Position numbers and translations under genes: made by a program. Below, piece after piece: positions 1 through 8,934 of a stretch of DNA of 64,000 nucleotides. Each line of letters begins with the position of its first letter. Position 1 is the first letter of the stretch. Below the pieces are notes generated by a model that was not told where the DNA came from, did no database searches, and saw nothing but the letters and a program-made list of their open reading frames with translations. The stretch is from JANWYT01 sp034437555. GTDB taxonomy: Bacteria; Chloroflexota; Anaerolineae; Aggregatilineales; Phototrophicaceae. Where the stretch lies: assembly GCA_034437555.1 (NCBI GenBank), contig DAOTTQ010000070.1:49071-113070 (forward strand). Direction: 5' to 3'.

Positions 1-417
1 GTGGGCGCGCTCTTGGGGTATGATTTAGCGCGTGGCGTGGTGCTTGGGATTCCCTTCTTTAGCTGGAATACGTCCGTGAGTGCCAGCATTGTGCTGGCGA
101 TGTTCGCGCTTTTTGTGCTGGTATGGGTGTTTTCGCCTCGCTATGGGCTACTCAGTAATCTTGTTCGGCGTGCCGAGCAACGCGCCCACTTTGCCAATCA
201 ATTGGTCTTGGGGCATATGTATAACCATGAAGGCACACCCGAAGCAGACGTAGAACTAGATTATGAAACGCTTCACGAGCATTTTCGCTGGACAACCGCC
301 AAGACAACGCTTGTGGTGGCGCGTTTACGAGCGCAGCACCTCGTTACCTTGCAAAATAAGCATCTTTCGCTGACAGAAAACGGCAGACAGAGCGTTATCG
401 CGTTTTTGCAAGGCTAA
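1..417 (+). CDS. Metal ABC transporter permease (ABC-3 family), C-terminal fragment
   Basis: The frame is open at the window edge, so only the C-terminal part is present; the GTG at base 1 is probably not the true start. Residues 1-45 read as the last membrane helices of an ABC-3 (ZnuB/MntB/TroC-type) permease, ending in SPRYGLLSNLVRR, typical for that family. Residues about 60-138 are a soluble tail that looks like a winged helix (ETLHEHFRWTTAKTTLVVARLRAQHLV), as in permeases that carry a DtxR-like C-terminal extension. The role would be Zn, Mn or Fe import in the inner membrane, with its ATPase and binding protein presumably upstream. The metal cannot be told from this fragment. Confidence 0.6.
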   Translation: MGALLGYDLARGVVLGIPFFSWNTSVSASIVLAMFALFVLVWVFSPRYGLLSNLVRRAEQRAHFANQLVLGHMYNHEGTPEADVELDYETLHEHFRWTTAKTTLVVARLRAQHLVTLQNKHLSLTENGRQSVIAFLQG

Positions 418-449
418 ATGGCAAAAAACTTTAGCAAAAAGTGAGAGTT

Positions 450-478
450 GCTGTTAAAATGAGAGTTCATTTAACAGC
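450..478. promoter_or_regulatory. Inverted repeat upstream of the DAHP synthase gene
   Basis: GCTGTTAAA (450-458) and TTTAACAGC (470-478) form a perfect 9-base inverted repeat around an 11-base spacer. The octamer TGAGAGTT occurs twice (442-449 and 460-467), 18 bases apart. No T-run follows, so a terminator is unlikely; an operator or a leader hairpin is more plausible. It ends 32 bases before the start of the aromatic pathway gene. Confidence 0.4.
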
Positions 479-510
479 CCCTACAATTCGCTGATGAAGG
501 ACATCGCACC

Positions 511-1593
511 ATGACAGAAAGTATTGAGTCATTGCGTCAAGAAATTGACAAAGTTAACCTGCAATTGCTAGAACTACTTAACCAGCGTGCGTCGCTTGCC
601 TCACGCATTGGCACGCTACAAACCCAAAGTGGAATGCAACTGTATGACCCCCAACGTGAAGCAGAAATGCTAACCGCCCTACAATCGTCAAATAAGGGTC
701 CCTTTAGTAACGACACCATTAAGGTACTGTTTAAGGAAATTTTCAAAGCCTCGATGGCATTAGAAGAACGCGAAGCCCGCGCCAAGATTATTGTGCAACG
801 CAAAACCCCCGAACAAAACACGGTGGTTGGGTTTCCTGATGGCACAAAAATTGGTGATGGGAGCTTCCAAATTATCGCGGGGTCGTGCGCCATTGAGAGC
901 TTTGACCAAATGGATGCCGTTGGCGAAGTTTTGGCAAGCGAAGGCGTAAAGATTATGCGCGGGATGGCATTCAAGCCCCGTAGCTCACCCTATGACTTTC
1001 AAGGCATGGGCGAAGAAGGCTTAAAGATTGCTCGCCAAGTCGCCAATAAGTATGGCATGTTGGTCGTCAGTGAAATTATGGACGCTTCACAAATTCCGAT
1101 GATGTCTGATTATATCGACATTTTCTGGGTGGGTGCGCGTAATATGCAAAATAGCTTCTTGCTAAAGGCACTGGGTTCTGTACGCCAACCCGTCATCTTA
1201 AAACGTCACTTTAGCGCAACCCTAAAAGAACTCATCTACTCGGCAGAATATATTGCCAGTGGTGGCAATACCAATATCATCCTGATGGAACGTGGTATTC
1301 GTACTTTTAACGAAGAAGTGCGTAACACTCTTGATATTGGCGCAGTACCTTTGCTAAAGATGGAAACGCATTTGCCCGTTATCGTGGATATTTCACATTC
1401 TGCGGGCAGACGTGACCTTGCCATTCCTTTTGGGCGTTTGGCAAAAGCCAGTGGCGCAGATGGTTTAATGGTAGAAGTGCATCCTAACCCCCCTGTTGCC
1501 ATGAGCGATGCCAAGCAACAACTATACTTTGACCAATTTAGAGCGTTGATTGCCGAACTTCGTAACGTCAACAAGCCCGACAAAGCCTACTAA
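511..1593 (+). CDS. aroF: Bifunctional chorismate mutase / 3-deoxy-7-phosphoheptulonate synthase
   Basis: It condenses phosphoenolpyruvate and erythrose 4-phosphate to DAHP, the first shikimate-pathway step. Residues 1-90 are an AroQ-type chorismate mutase helix bundle (start MTESIESLRQEIDKVNLQLL). Residues 100-360 are a type I-beta DAHP synthase barrel: GSCAIES at 124-130, KPRSSP at 155-160, then VGARNMQNS, PVILKRH, LMERGIRTF, HSAGRRDL and GLMVEVHPNP. In relatives the fused mutase domain acts mainly as a feedback sensor for chorismate or prephenate. The ATG at 511 has GAAGGA upstream. Length is normal for the fused class. It stands alone, with an inverted repeat upstream and a hairpin downstream. 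Confidence 0.95.
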   Translation: MTESIESLRQEIDKVNLQLLELLNQRASLASRIGTLQTQSGMQLYDPQREAEMLTALQSSNKGPFSNDTIKVLFKEIFKASMALEEREARAKIIVQRKTPEQNTVVGFPDGTKIGDGSFQIIAGSCAIESFDQMDAVGEVLASEGVKIMRGMAFKPRSSPYDFQGMGEEGLKIARQVANKYGMLVVSEIMDASQIPMMSDYIDIFWVGARNMQNSFLLKALGSVRQPVILKRHFSATLKELIYSAEYIASGGNTNIILMERGIRTFNEEVRNTLDIGAVPLLKMETHLPVIVDISHSAGRRDLAIPFGRLAKASGADGLMVEVHPNPPVAMSDAKQQLYFDQFRALIAELRNVNKPDKAY

Positions 1594-1631
1594 TAAGTCG
1601 CGCTCTTTATCGCGCCAATCATCAGTAACTC

Positions 1632-1664
1632 TAAGAGGGGTTTGGCACGCCCACGCCCCTCTTA
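1632..1664 (+). terminator. Hairpin downstream of the DAHP synthase gene
   Basis: TAAGAGGGG (1632-1640) pairs with CCCCTCTTA (1656-1664), a 9-base perfect stem with a 15-base loop, 39 bases after the stop. There is no T-run on the plus strand, so termination may be weak or the hairpin may have another role. Confidence 0.45.
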
Positions 1665-1700
1665 TCACAACAACCCCTTATCCCCCAAAAGGCAAGACTT

Positions 1701-2828
1701 ATGCGAATTGGTGTCATTAGCGGTGAATACCCCCCCTTACTGGGTGGTGTGGGCGCGTATACGCATATCATGGTGGGGCAATGGCTAAAAATGGGGCATC
1801 AAGTATATTTATTTACCCCACCCCACGCACAAGAAAACCGCCCAAACACCCACACAACACATTATGCAGGAAAATGGGGTATAGATGTTGTAGGGCAAGT
1901 GCGCCAATGGGCAAAAACACATCAGCTAGAAGTCATTCTTTTACAATCTCAAATGGGCATGTACAACCTCTCAGGTGTGATGACCGCGCTTCCTTTTTTG
2001 ATGCGTGTTTTGATGCGCTCTGTGCCATTTATCACCACGTTTCACGACCTCTTACCCCCGTATTTGTTCCCAAAAGCGGGCGGTTTACGGACGTGGGCGA
2101 TGCGTCAAATGGCACGTTATTCTGCTCATACGGTCGTGACCAATGACGAAGATTTGCACTCGCTCGCATCTCTTAAGAACGTTTCGCTGATTCCCATTGG
2201 TAGCAATATCACCGTTCACACTCTACGCAATAACACACGCCAAACCCTACGCCAGCGCGTAGGCGGTGAGTTTATTGTGGGACATTTTGGTTTTTTGTAC
2301 ACAAATCGCGGGGTGGAACACCTTTTAACAGCTCTTAAAGCGTGTCGCGTTTATCATGATGTGCGCCTTGTGATGATTGGTGGACGTGAGGGCGGTCCCA
2401 CCGATAGCCTATATGTCGCACGCCTTGATGCCGATATTGCCCGCTTGGGCTTAAACGAAGCCGTTCATTGGACGGGGTATGCCAGTAATGAAGAAGTGAG
2501 CGCATGGCTTCAAAGTATAGACTGTGTGGCATTGCCGTTTTTGGATGGCGCAAGCTATCGGCGAGGAAGTTTGATGGCAGCGATTGAACATGCTTGCCCC
2601 ATCCTCACCACACAACCCCATATGAGCGTGCAAGCATTTCAGGATGGGGTGAATATGCAATTTGTGCCTGTGGGGGATGCAAAAGCACTAGAAAACGCAC
2701 TTTTAGCGTGGATAACCGCGCCCAATGAACTGGCACAGTATCGCCAAAACCTTTCCACATTGCGCCAAAAATTCCAATGGGATAGCATTACAGAAGATTT
2801 TGAGCGCGTTCTAAAGGAGGTTACCTAG
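1701..2828 (+). CDS. Glycosyltransferase family 4
   Basis: A GT-B glycosyltransferase expected to transfer a sugar from a nucleotide donor to a lipid or polysaccharide acceptor at the cytosolic membrane face. The N-terminus MRIGVISGEYPPLLGGVGAY is the standard GT4 start with its glycine-rich loop. The C-terminal half shows HFGFLYTNRGVEHLLTAL, WTGYASNEEVSAWLQSIDCVALPF, and the donor-site segment RRGSLMAAIEHACPILTT with its conserved Glu. At 375 residues the length is typical. The stop shares one base with the start of the next glycosyltransferase, so the two are translationally coupled. Sugar and acceptor are unknown. Confidence 0.88.
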   Translation: MRIGVISGEYPPLLGGVGAYTHIMVGQWLKMGHQVYLFTPPHAQENRPNTHTTHYAGKWGIDVVGQVRQWAKTHQLEVILLQSQMGMYNLSGVMTALPFLMRVLMRSVPFITTFHDLLPPYLFPKAGGLRTWAMRQMARYSAHTVVTNDEDLHSLASLKNVSLIPIGSNITVHTLRNNTRQTLRQRVGGEFIVGHFGFLYTNRGVEHLLTALKACRVYHDVRLVMIGGREGGPTDSLYVARLDADIARLGLNEAVHWTGYASNEEVSAWLQSIDCVALPFLDGASYRRGSLMAAIEHACPILTTQPHMSVQAFQDGVNMQFVPVGDAKALENALLAWITAPNELAQYRQNLSTLRQKFQWDSITEDFERVLKEVT

Positions 2829-3709
2829 TGTTCTCTGTGCTAATCACATCGTATCAAGAGCCGTTGACCATTGGCAAAGCCATAGAAACTTGCCTGCGCC
2901 AAATACCCCATAATGGCGAAATTTTAGTCATTTGCCCCGATGCCGAAACAACCCAAGTTGTCATTGATTATGCGAGTAAAGATGAGCGCGTTAAGCATAT
3001 TCAGGATGAGCGCAAAGGCAAGCCTGCCGCCCTCAATTTGGGGTTACAACACGCCAAACATGACCTTGTGGTACTGACGGATGGCGACGTGTTTATCAGC
3101 GAGAACGCGCTTTCTTTGCTTATTCCACCCTTTGAAGATGCACATGTGGGCGCGGTGACTGCCCGTGTGATGAGCCTAGATTCACGACAAAACAGGATGG
3201 GCTATTGGTCTCATTTGCTCACAGATGCTGCCCATCAAACACGGGAAACGCGGGCTGAAGCGGGGGCATTTATGCTGTGTTCGGGGTATTTATTCGCCTA
3301 TCGGAAGAGCTTGATGGCACATATTCCAGAAGATGCCCTAGCAGAAGATGCCGTTATTTCACACCGTATTGCCGAGGCAGGCTACCGCATTGTATACGCC
3401 CCTGAAGCTCGCGTGTTCGTAAAGTATCCAACCACCTATGCTGACTGGCTAAAACAAAAAGTGCGCTCTGCGGGGGGCTATGTTCAGCCTTATATCACCC
3501 AATCGTCCGTACAGATGCGCTCTTTTAGGCTAGAAGCGCGTGATGGCATGGGTTTTGCGCTGGCATATCCGCGCACATGGCGCGAGCGTTTTTGGACACT
3601 CGCGCTGTTTATGGCACGTTTGCACCTATGGCTATTGGTGTATTGGCGTGTGCGCCTGCGCCAAACGTCCCTTAAAGACCTTTGGCAACCTGTTAAAAGC
3701 ACCAAATAG
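2828..3709 (+). CDS. Glycosyltransferase family 2, membrane-associated
   Basis: A GT-A fold transferase: VLITSYQEPLTIGKAI at the N-terminus, KGKPAALNLGLQHA, the metal-binding TDGDVF motif, and AEDAVISHRIAEAGYRI with the catalytic acidic residues, as in processive synthases and dolichol-phosphate-sugar-type enzymes. A hydrophobic stretch near the end (FWTLALFMARLHLWLLVYW) suggests membrane association. It starts at GTG, with a strong AAGGAGG inside the end of the preceding GT4 gene. The pair probably builds one glycan or glycolipid. Its stop lies 3 bases from the stop of the convergent channel gene, leaving no room for a separate terminator. Confidence 0.85.
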   Translation: MFSVLITSYQEPLTIGKAIETCLRQIPHNGEILVICPDAETTQVVIDYASKDERVKHIQDERKGKPAALNLGLQHAKHDLVVLTDGDVFISENALSLLIPPFEDAHVGAVTARVMSLDSRQNRMGYWSHLLTDAAHQTRETRAEAGAFMLCSGYLFAYRKSLMAHIPEDALAEDAVISHRIAEAGYRIVYAPEARVFVKYPTTYADWLKQKVRSAGGYVQPYITQSSVQMRSFRLEARDGMGFALAYPRTWRERFWTLALFMARLHLWLLVYWRVRLRQTSLKDLWQPVKSTK

Positions 3710-3712
3710 CGG

Positions 3713-5626
3713 TTAGCCTCGTTCGCTTAACACGATGATCTTATCTTCTGCACTAAAGCTCACTTTGTCGGCTTTATTGGGGTTAATCACCACGCCGTAC
3801 ATTTTGCCAGAGTCTTGGGCTAAACTAGCAATACGATAGCCTATCACTGTTTCGCCACGCTGACGCGCCGCTTCAAATAGCGTATAAACGCTAACGGGTG
3901 CGCCAAGTGTTAGATAATCGCCGATGGGCTTTAGGTAAATCTCTGAACCTTGCGAGCTGAAAAGTTCATTAAAGACTGCCATCAACGCCACATTCTGCGA
4001 CACTTGCGAAATCATCAGGCTAATGATGCTGTTGCTAACAATGAAGTCATCGGCGCGGGTAATTTCTGCCAGTTCGCGGTTACGCACGTCTAGCATTTCG
4101 CTCACGATGCTAAACTTTTTGCCTGTTTTTAGGCTAATATCACGCAGATGAAGCAAGGTCATTAGCGTTCTAGCATCTGCCTCTTGCGGAGCAAGCGTGT
4201 CCATATAGCTTAGCGTGATGATGTGGTCGTAATTGGCGGGCTGTAGCTCATCTAGTTGACGGCGGTTTGTGGTACTCCCCTGTTGTACAATCACGCGCAA
4301 GTTCTTCAAGTCGGGGTATTCTTGGGCAATCAATACCTCAAGGTCGGGAAAGTCCGAGACAATGAGCATGTTACTTCCCTCTGGCACATAGCTCTCTAGC
4401 TCCCGAATCATCATCAATCCGCGTTGATTCCAGCCCAACACGAGGATGTTTTTCTGGCGGGGGGCTTGGGCATCCTTAAGCGCAATTGTGCTGGTTTGCA
4501 CGTCATAGCTTGTCTTACCAGACACGATAATGAGGTCATCATCTTCGGCAATGACAATAATTTTATCGCCTTCCTGAAGGCGTGTGTCCATCGGGGGGTT
4601 GACGTTTACGCTACCATCCGCAAAACCAATGCCAATCACCGTAGACGTTTCATACATAAAGAGGACTTCGCCATACGTCTTGCCCACCAGATGAGACGCA
4701 TCTTGGAAGTAAATTTCGCTTCCCTGATAGTCTAGTAATTCGGTATAGACCACAGATAGCCCACTTTGAAGGCAGGTTTGTACTGCTACCCGCGCGATTA
4801 GCTCGCCCACAGGCAACACAGTGAGTTCGTTGGGGGCAATCATCTGTGCTACTTCTAGGTTATCGGGGTCACGAATTTCTGCCACAATATGATAGTGCTT
4901 ATTGTTTCGTTGCGGGTTATTGGTAAGTGCCAAAATCGTCTTAATGACGTGAACGTCGGGGTCATCACTTTCGCCCCCCAAAATAATAATAGAGGAGGCG
5001 CTATCCGCGTTCACAATATACAGGTCGTTGATGTCAAATGGGCTACCGGTACGGCAAACAATACGGGTAGTCTTTAGGTCTTCAATGCGCGTGTAGATTT
5101 CGTCTTCCATCTCTACTTTGTCTTTATCTGCCAAAATGACAATGCAAGCGCCGCGCCGGTTCTCATTTGCCAGCACTAGCTCACTAATGACAGAGAAAAC
5201 TTCTGGCGCCCACCCCAAAATCACCGTATGCCCCGACTCGACGACAAAAGAACGCCCCTTACGTAAGTCCTCTAGGCGTGCTTCTATGCCACTGGTAATA
5301 ATACCAATTAGAATACTGACGATGAATAGTCCTGCCACCGTTGCAAAAATCATCATCACCAAATAGAAAGGATTAGACGTAGAATCGCCCGCAATTGTGC
5401 CGGCATCAATGGTGTGCATAAGGCTTGTCCACACGGTTTGAAACAGGCTAGGGTCTTCTGTGCCTTCTGCTGGAATCCCATTCCCTGTTACCAAAAGAAG
5501 CGTAGAAATGACAAAAACTACTATCACAGTCACCAACGCCAGCCACAAAATTAATGCCCAAGTGCCACGCGACATGACGTTATCGAAGCTGTAGCGAAAG
5601 CGTTCAGAAAAAGAGATTTGTTTCAT
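3713..5626 (-). CDS. CASTOR/POLLUX-like ion channel with RCK (TrkA-N) domains
   Basis: Two N-terminal membrane helices (about residues 22-48 and 86-112) flank a pore segment HTIDAGTIAGD (71-81), resembling the filter region of the CASTOR/POLLUX family rather than the TVGYG of classical potassium channels. The soluble part holds two RCK-like Rossmann units: HTVILGWAPEVFSVISEL, then KNILVLGWNQRGLMMIRELE, each followed by TrkA-C-like material. At 637 residues it matches bacterial members. It probably conducts cations across the inner membrane under ligand control. It is transcribed alone; a terminator of the upstream FAS1 gene lies between them. Ion selectivity is inferred from the family only. 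Confidence 0.85.
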   Translation of the reverse strand: MKQISFSERFRYSFDNVMSRGTWALILWLALVTVIVVFVISTLLLVTGNGIPAEGTEDPSLFQTVWTSLMHTIDAGTIAGDSTSNPFYLVMMIFATVAGLFIVSILIGIITSGIEARLEDLRKGRSFVVESGHTVILGWAPEVFSVISELVLANENRRGACIVILADKDKVEMEDEIYTRIEDLKTTRIVCRTGSPFDINDLYIVNADSASSIIILGGESDDPDVHVIKTILALTNNPQRNNKHYHIVAEIRDPDNLEVAQMIAPNELTVLPVGELIARVAVQTCLQSGLSVVYTELLDYQGSEIYFQDASHLVGKTYGEVLFMYETSTVIGIGFADGSVNVNPPMDTRLQEGDKIIVIAEDDDLIIVSGKTSYDVQTSTIALKDAQAPRQKNILVLGWNQRGLMMIRELESYVPEGSNMLIVSDFPDLEVLIAQEYPDLKNLRVIVQQGSTTNRRQLDELQPANYDHIITLSYMDTLAPQEADARTLMTLLHLRDISLKTGKKFSIVSEMLDVRNRELAEITRADDFIVSNSIISLMISQVSQNVALMAVFNELFSSQGSEIYLKPIGDYLTLGAPVSVYTLFEAARQRGETVIGYRIASLAQDSGKMYGVVINPNKADKVSFSAEDKIIVLSERG

Positions 5627-5661
5627 GGGGTGTTTTATCCTTACACGGGTAAATTTGACGC

Positions 5662-5681
5662 AAAAGGGCGGTCTCCCGCCC
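5662..5681 (-). terminator. Intrinsic terminator of the FAS1 gene
   Basis: On the minus strand GGGCGG, a 4-base loop and CCGCCC are followed by TTTT. It lies 30-49 bases after the stop of the FAS1 protein gene. The stem is short but GC-rich. Confidence 0.6.
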
Positions 5682-5710
5682 CAAGTTTTGCATCTTTATG
5701 TTAATACGAA

Positions 5711-6976
5711 TTATTTATTGCGGCTAAATGCACTAGAAAGCTGGCTAATGTCCTCGGGGGTAATCGAGGTAACAGCCAATTGCAAAGTGCCGTCAAGGCT
5801 GGCAATGATGCCAAAGAAGTAATAACTTCCTTCCCATAGGCTCATGCGCCCCAACGATACGAGGTCTTGTTTACTGTCATTGTCAATAACGCGTGGGCGA
5901 TAAACACCAAAGGGCAAAGATACGGTTTGGATTTCACCAAAAGAGATGGATTGCGTTAGCGCAACATCATCGGCAAGCACCGTCACCGAAGGCGCACCCA
6001 ATACCCCATGATAGAGGGTTACAGAAACCTGCCCTTCTTCCAGAGGCGGAAACTCTAAAGGAATAACGCGATATGTTGGCGCACCATTCTCATCTAGGAT
6101 CAGCATCACGAGTAAAAAGTCCTTGTCTTTTAGCTCGATATCGTCAATGCGGGTAAAGATGTTAGTAGGCGTGGTATTTGCAAAACTAAAATTGACACTC
6201 TCTACAGAAAATGTCACAAAGTTTGTGATTGTGCCAAAGGGTAAGCTAGGGACAATGATCACATCGTCTGCAACCACCAAAAGCTCTGGCACACTAGGGA
6301 TAAAATGAGCAAACTGAACGTTTGCCACAATCAATCCGCCATCAGCTTCTGCGGTGGCTTCAGGAGATTCTTCAGTGACTTCGGTTGCCTGTGTTGCTTT
6401 TACTTCTGGGGTGGCTTCGGCTACTGCGCTAAAGTTAATACGTTCTTGTAAGATAACTTCTTCAATCACACGGTTTAGCAAGCCATCATCAATGCCATGG
6501 ATAATGCTTGTTCCCGCAATAATGTCGGGTTTTACAATGTCACCCACGTTATTAAACACCAATACACCTTCGCTCCGTTGCCCTACTTGCACAAACGCGC
6601 CCGCTAAAAGCGTTGGCACAACTTCGCCATTGCGTAACAAAAGTTCGTCTATGGTCAGGCGTTCTGAAACAATGTGGTAAGAGAGAAGTGCCGTAATAAG
6701 GCGACTATTGCCTGTAATATCCTCAAGCGAAATTCCTAAAAAGCTAGCCAATCGCTGAAAAGCATCATTTGTAGGAGCAAGTACGGTTAAAGAGTCTGCT
6801 TCAATCAGCGCATCTAATAAAGAGGGGTCTGCCACCGTTAACGACTGCATAAAGATGGTAAAATCGGGGTCTTGGCTTAGGGTATCAATAATTGCCCCTT
6901 GTGCTTGTGTTCTGCCCAAAATTAAAAAGGCTAAACCCGCAATTCCCGCCAGCATTGTTAAAAATCTTTTCATCAC
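5711..6976 (-). CDS. Secreted fasciclin (FAS1) and DUF4397-like domain protein
   Basis: A signal peptide (MMKRFLTMLAGIAGLAFLIL, cut near TQAQG) precedes one FAS1 domain (about 26-175), with the hallmark LTVLAPTNDAFQRL and a late H-box-like SIIHGIDDGLL. An acidic, Thr/Glu-rich linker (180-212) leads to two repeats resembling DUF4397: VQFAHFIPSVPELLVVAD..LPFGTI and VTLYHGVLGAPSVTVLAD..ISFGEI. FAS1 domains mediate adhesion outside the cell, so an envelope or matrix role is likely. There is no anchor motif. The gene is monocistronic, bracketed by terminators at 5662 and 7029. Confidence 0.85.
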   Translation of the reverse strand: MMKRFLTMLAGIAGLAFLILGRTQAQGAIIDTLSQDPDFTIFMQSLTVADPSLLDALIEADSLTVLAPTNDAFQRLASFLGISLEDITGNSRLITALLSYHIVSERLTIDELLLRNGEVVPTLLAGAFVQVGQRSEGVLVFNNVGDIVKPDIIAGTSIIHGIDDGLLNRVIEEVILQERINFSAVAEATPEVKATQATEVTEESPEATAEADGGLIVANVQFAHFIPSVPELLVVADDVIIVPSLPFGTITNFVTFSVESVNFSFANTTPTNIFTRIDDIELKDKDFLLVMLILDENGAPTYRVIPLEFPPLEEGQVSVTLYHGVLGAPSVTVLADDVALTQSISFGEIQTVSLPFGVYRPRVIDNDSKQDLVSLGRMSLWEGSYYFFGIIASLDGTLQLAVTSITPEDISQLSSAFSRNK

Positions 6977-7028
6977 GCTGTCCTTTAATTACATTCATCT
7001 ATAAGGCTTGATTATACGGCATAAACGC

Positions 7029-7054
7029 AAAAAAGGGGCATAAACGCCCCCTTT
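7029..7054 (-). terminator. Intrinsic terminator of the ABC exporter pair
   Basis: On the minus strand an AAAGGGG-type arm pairs with CCCCTTT across a short loop, followed by a run of six T. It lies just downstream of the stop at 7093. Confidence 0.7.
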
Positions 7055-7092
7055 GTGTGTTTGGTTATTGAGAGAATCAGATAACGTTGCCG

Positions 7093-8934
7093 TTATTTAA
7101 CGAGTTCTACAGCATCACTCACTAGCACTTCTTGTTCGTAGGCAACTTCACGTTCCTTACGGAATTGCTTTGTATAAAGGTTGTGGTAATACCCACCCTT
7201 CAAGATGAGTTCTCTGTGCGTTCCCATCTCAATGATTTTCCCGTGGTCAAGACAGACAATGCGGTCTGCATTCTTGATGGTGCTTAAACGGTGGGCAATG
7301 ACAACGCTAGTGCGCCCCTTCATGATGGTGTCCATACCCTTTTGGATGAGGGCTTCTGTAAGGGTGTCCACGCTACTGGTCGCCTCATCCATAATGAAAA
7401 GTTCGGGTTCTGCCAAGATGGCGCGTGCCAAACTAATCAATTGCTTTTGCCCGGTGGAGAGGAGTACACCACCCTCACCCACTTCTTCTTCATAGCCCTT
7501 TTCCAGTGCCATGATAAATTCATGAGACCCCGCCAAGCTTCCAGCACGTTCCACATCCGCATCAGAAGCATCTAGGCGACCATAACGGATGTTGTCGCGG
7601 ATTGTGCCTCTAAACAAGTGTGGCGTTTGTAGGACAATGCCCAGCTTGTTATGAAGCGTGTGAAGCTGGTAAGTGCGGTAATCGTTGCCGTTGATGATAA
7701 CGCTACCCTCTTGTGGCTCAAAGAAGCGACAGAGCAAATTGACAATGGTGCTTTTACCGCTACCGGTTGCCCCAACCAATGCTATCGTTTCGCCTACGTT
7801 GATGGTAAGGCTAAAGTTTTCTAGCACGTCTTTATCGTTGCTATACTTAAAGCTCACGTTATCAAAAACAATTTGCCCCTCAATCTTATCGAGTGGGTTG
7901 GCGGTTGGTTTGTCTACAATGTCCGCCACCGTGTCCATTAGGCTAAAGGTGCGCTCTGCCGAAGCAATCGCATGCTGCATACTGGCATACACGCGCGCCA
8001 AGTCTTGGATGGGCCACATCATAAAGGTGATGTAACCGATGAAGGCGTTAAGCTGACCAATGGTCATGCCTGTGGCAAGCGCACTATCCACCTGTTGACC
8101 GCCCACGACCATGATGATGCCCGAAACCACCGCACTAATGAGGTAAATACTGGGCAAGAACAGCGCACTAAACCACGCTGCGCGATAGCTGGCGGTGTAC
8201 ATTTTGCGCGTTACGCCCCCAAATTCCTCTAGGGTTTTTTCTTCACGATTAAGGGCTTTAATAACGCGCACACCCGTAATCATCTCATTGTATGAGCCAG
8301 TCACCTTTGAGTTATAACGGCGTGATTCGCGGTATTCTACCAGAATCTTACTCTTAAACCAGTTAGCGACAAACAATAGCACAGGAATCATGGGTAACAC
8401 CATCAACGCCAATTGCCAATTGATGCTAAACATGAACAAGAACGCCGTGAACATATTAAGCACTGCCCAGATAATGTCTAGGAAACCCCAGCTTACCAGG
8501 TCAGCGATGCGCTCGCTGTCACTGTTTACCCGTGACATAATCCAACCAACTGCCGTTTTATTGTAGTAAGACAACGACAGCGTTTGCAGATGATTAAACA
8601 TCTTACGCCGTAGCACATACGTCACTTTTTGCCCTAGCGTGCCAGCCAGTGCAATAAAGGCAAACACACAGAAAGAGAAAAAGACATACAAGCCCAGATA
8701 AAACAGGACAATTTCTAATAGGCGGTCACTATTGCCGGCAACGATACCTTCATCAATGATGAGGGAATTAAGGCGCGTCATGAAGGCTTCCATAAACGCC
8801 ACCAAGCCAATAAATACCATAAAGCCCGCCGCATACATCCAATGCTCGCGTAGCTCCCCCATCATGCGAAGGAGCGTACCCGTATTCATGGACTGGCTAA
8901 ATTCTTCTTCGTCAAAACCGACATTATCCGACAT
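7093..8934 (-). CDS. ABC exporter half-transporter, subunit with canonical Walker B
   Basis: Six membrane helices (about residues 30-330) precede a nucleotide-binding domain with Walker A VGATGSGKST, Walker B LFIMDEATSSVD with the catalytic Glu, and a non-canonical signature LLSTGQKQ in place of LSGGQ. This fits one half of a heterodimeric multidrug- or lipid-type exporter with the gene upstream. I chose the ATG at 8934 (613 residues) because AGGAGG sits just before it; a longer frame from 8982 would start inside the neighbour with no such site. The start overlaps the upstream stop by 11 bases, indicating coupling. The substrate is unknown. Confidence 0.9.
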   Translation of the reverse strand: MSDNVGFDEEEFSQSMNTGTLLRMMGELREHWMYAAGFMVFIGLVAFMEAFMTRLNSLIIDEGIVAGNSDRLLEIVLFYLGLYVFFSFCVFAFIALAGTLGQKVTYVLRRKMFNHLQTLSLSYYNKTAVGWIMSRVNSDSERIADLVSWGFLDIIWAVLNMFTAFLFMFSINWQLALMVLPMIPVLLFVANWFKSKILVEYRESRRYNSKVTGSYNEMITGVRVIKALNREEKTLEEFGGVTRKMYTASYRAAWFSALFLPSIYLISAVVSGIIMVVGGQQVDSALATGMTIGQLNAFIGYITFMMWPIQDLARVYASMQHAIASAERTFSLMDTVADIVDKPTANPLDKIEGQIVFDNVSFKYSNDKDVLENFSLTINVGETIALVGATGSGKSTIVNLLCRFFEPQEGSVIINGNDYRTYQLHTLHNKLGIVLQTPHLFRGTIRDNIRYGRLDASDADVERAGSLAGSHEFIMALEKGYEEEVGEGGVLLSTGQKQLISLARAILAEPELFIMDEATSSVDTLTEALIQKGMDTIMKGRTSVVIAHRLSTIKNADRIVCLDHGKIIEMGTHRELILKGGYYHNLYTKQFRKEREVAYEQEVLVSDAVELVK

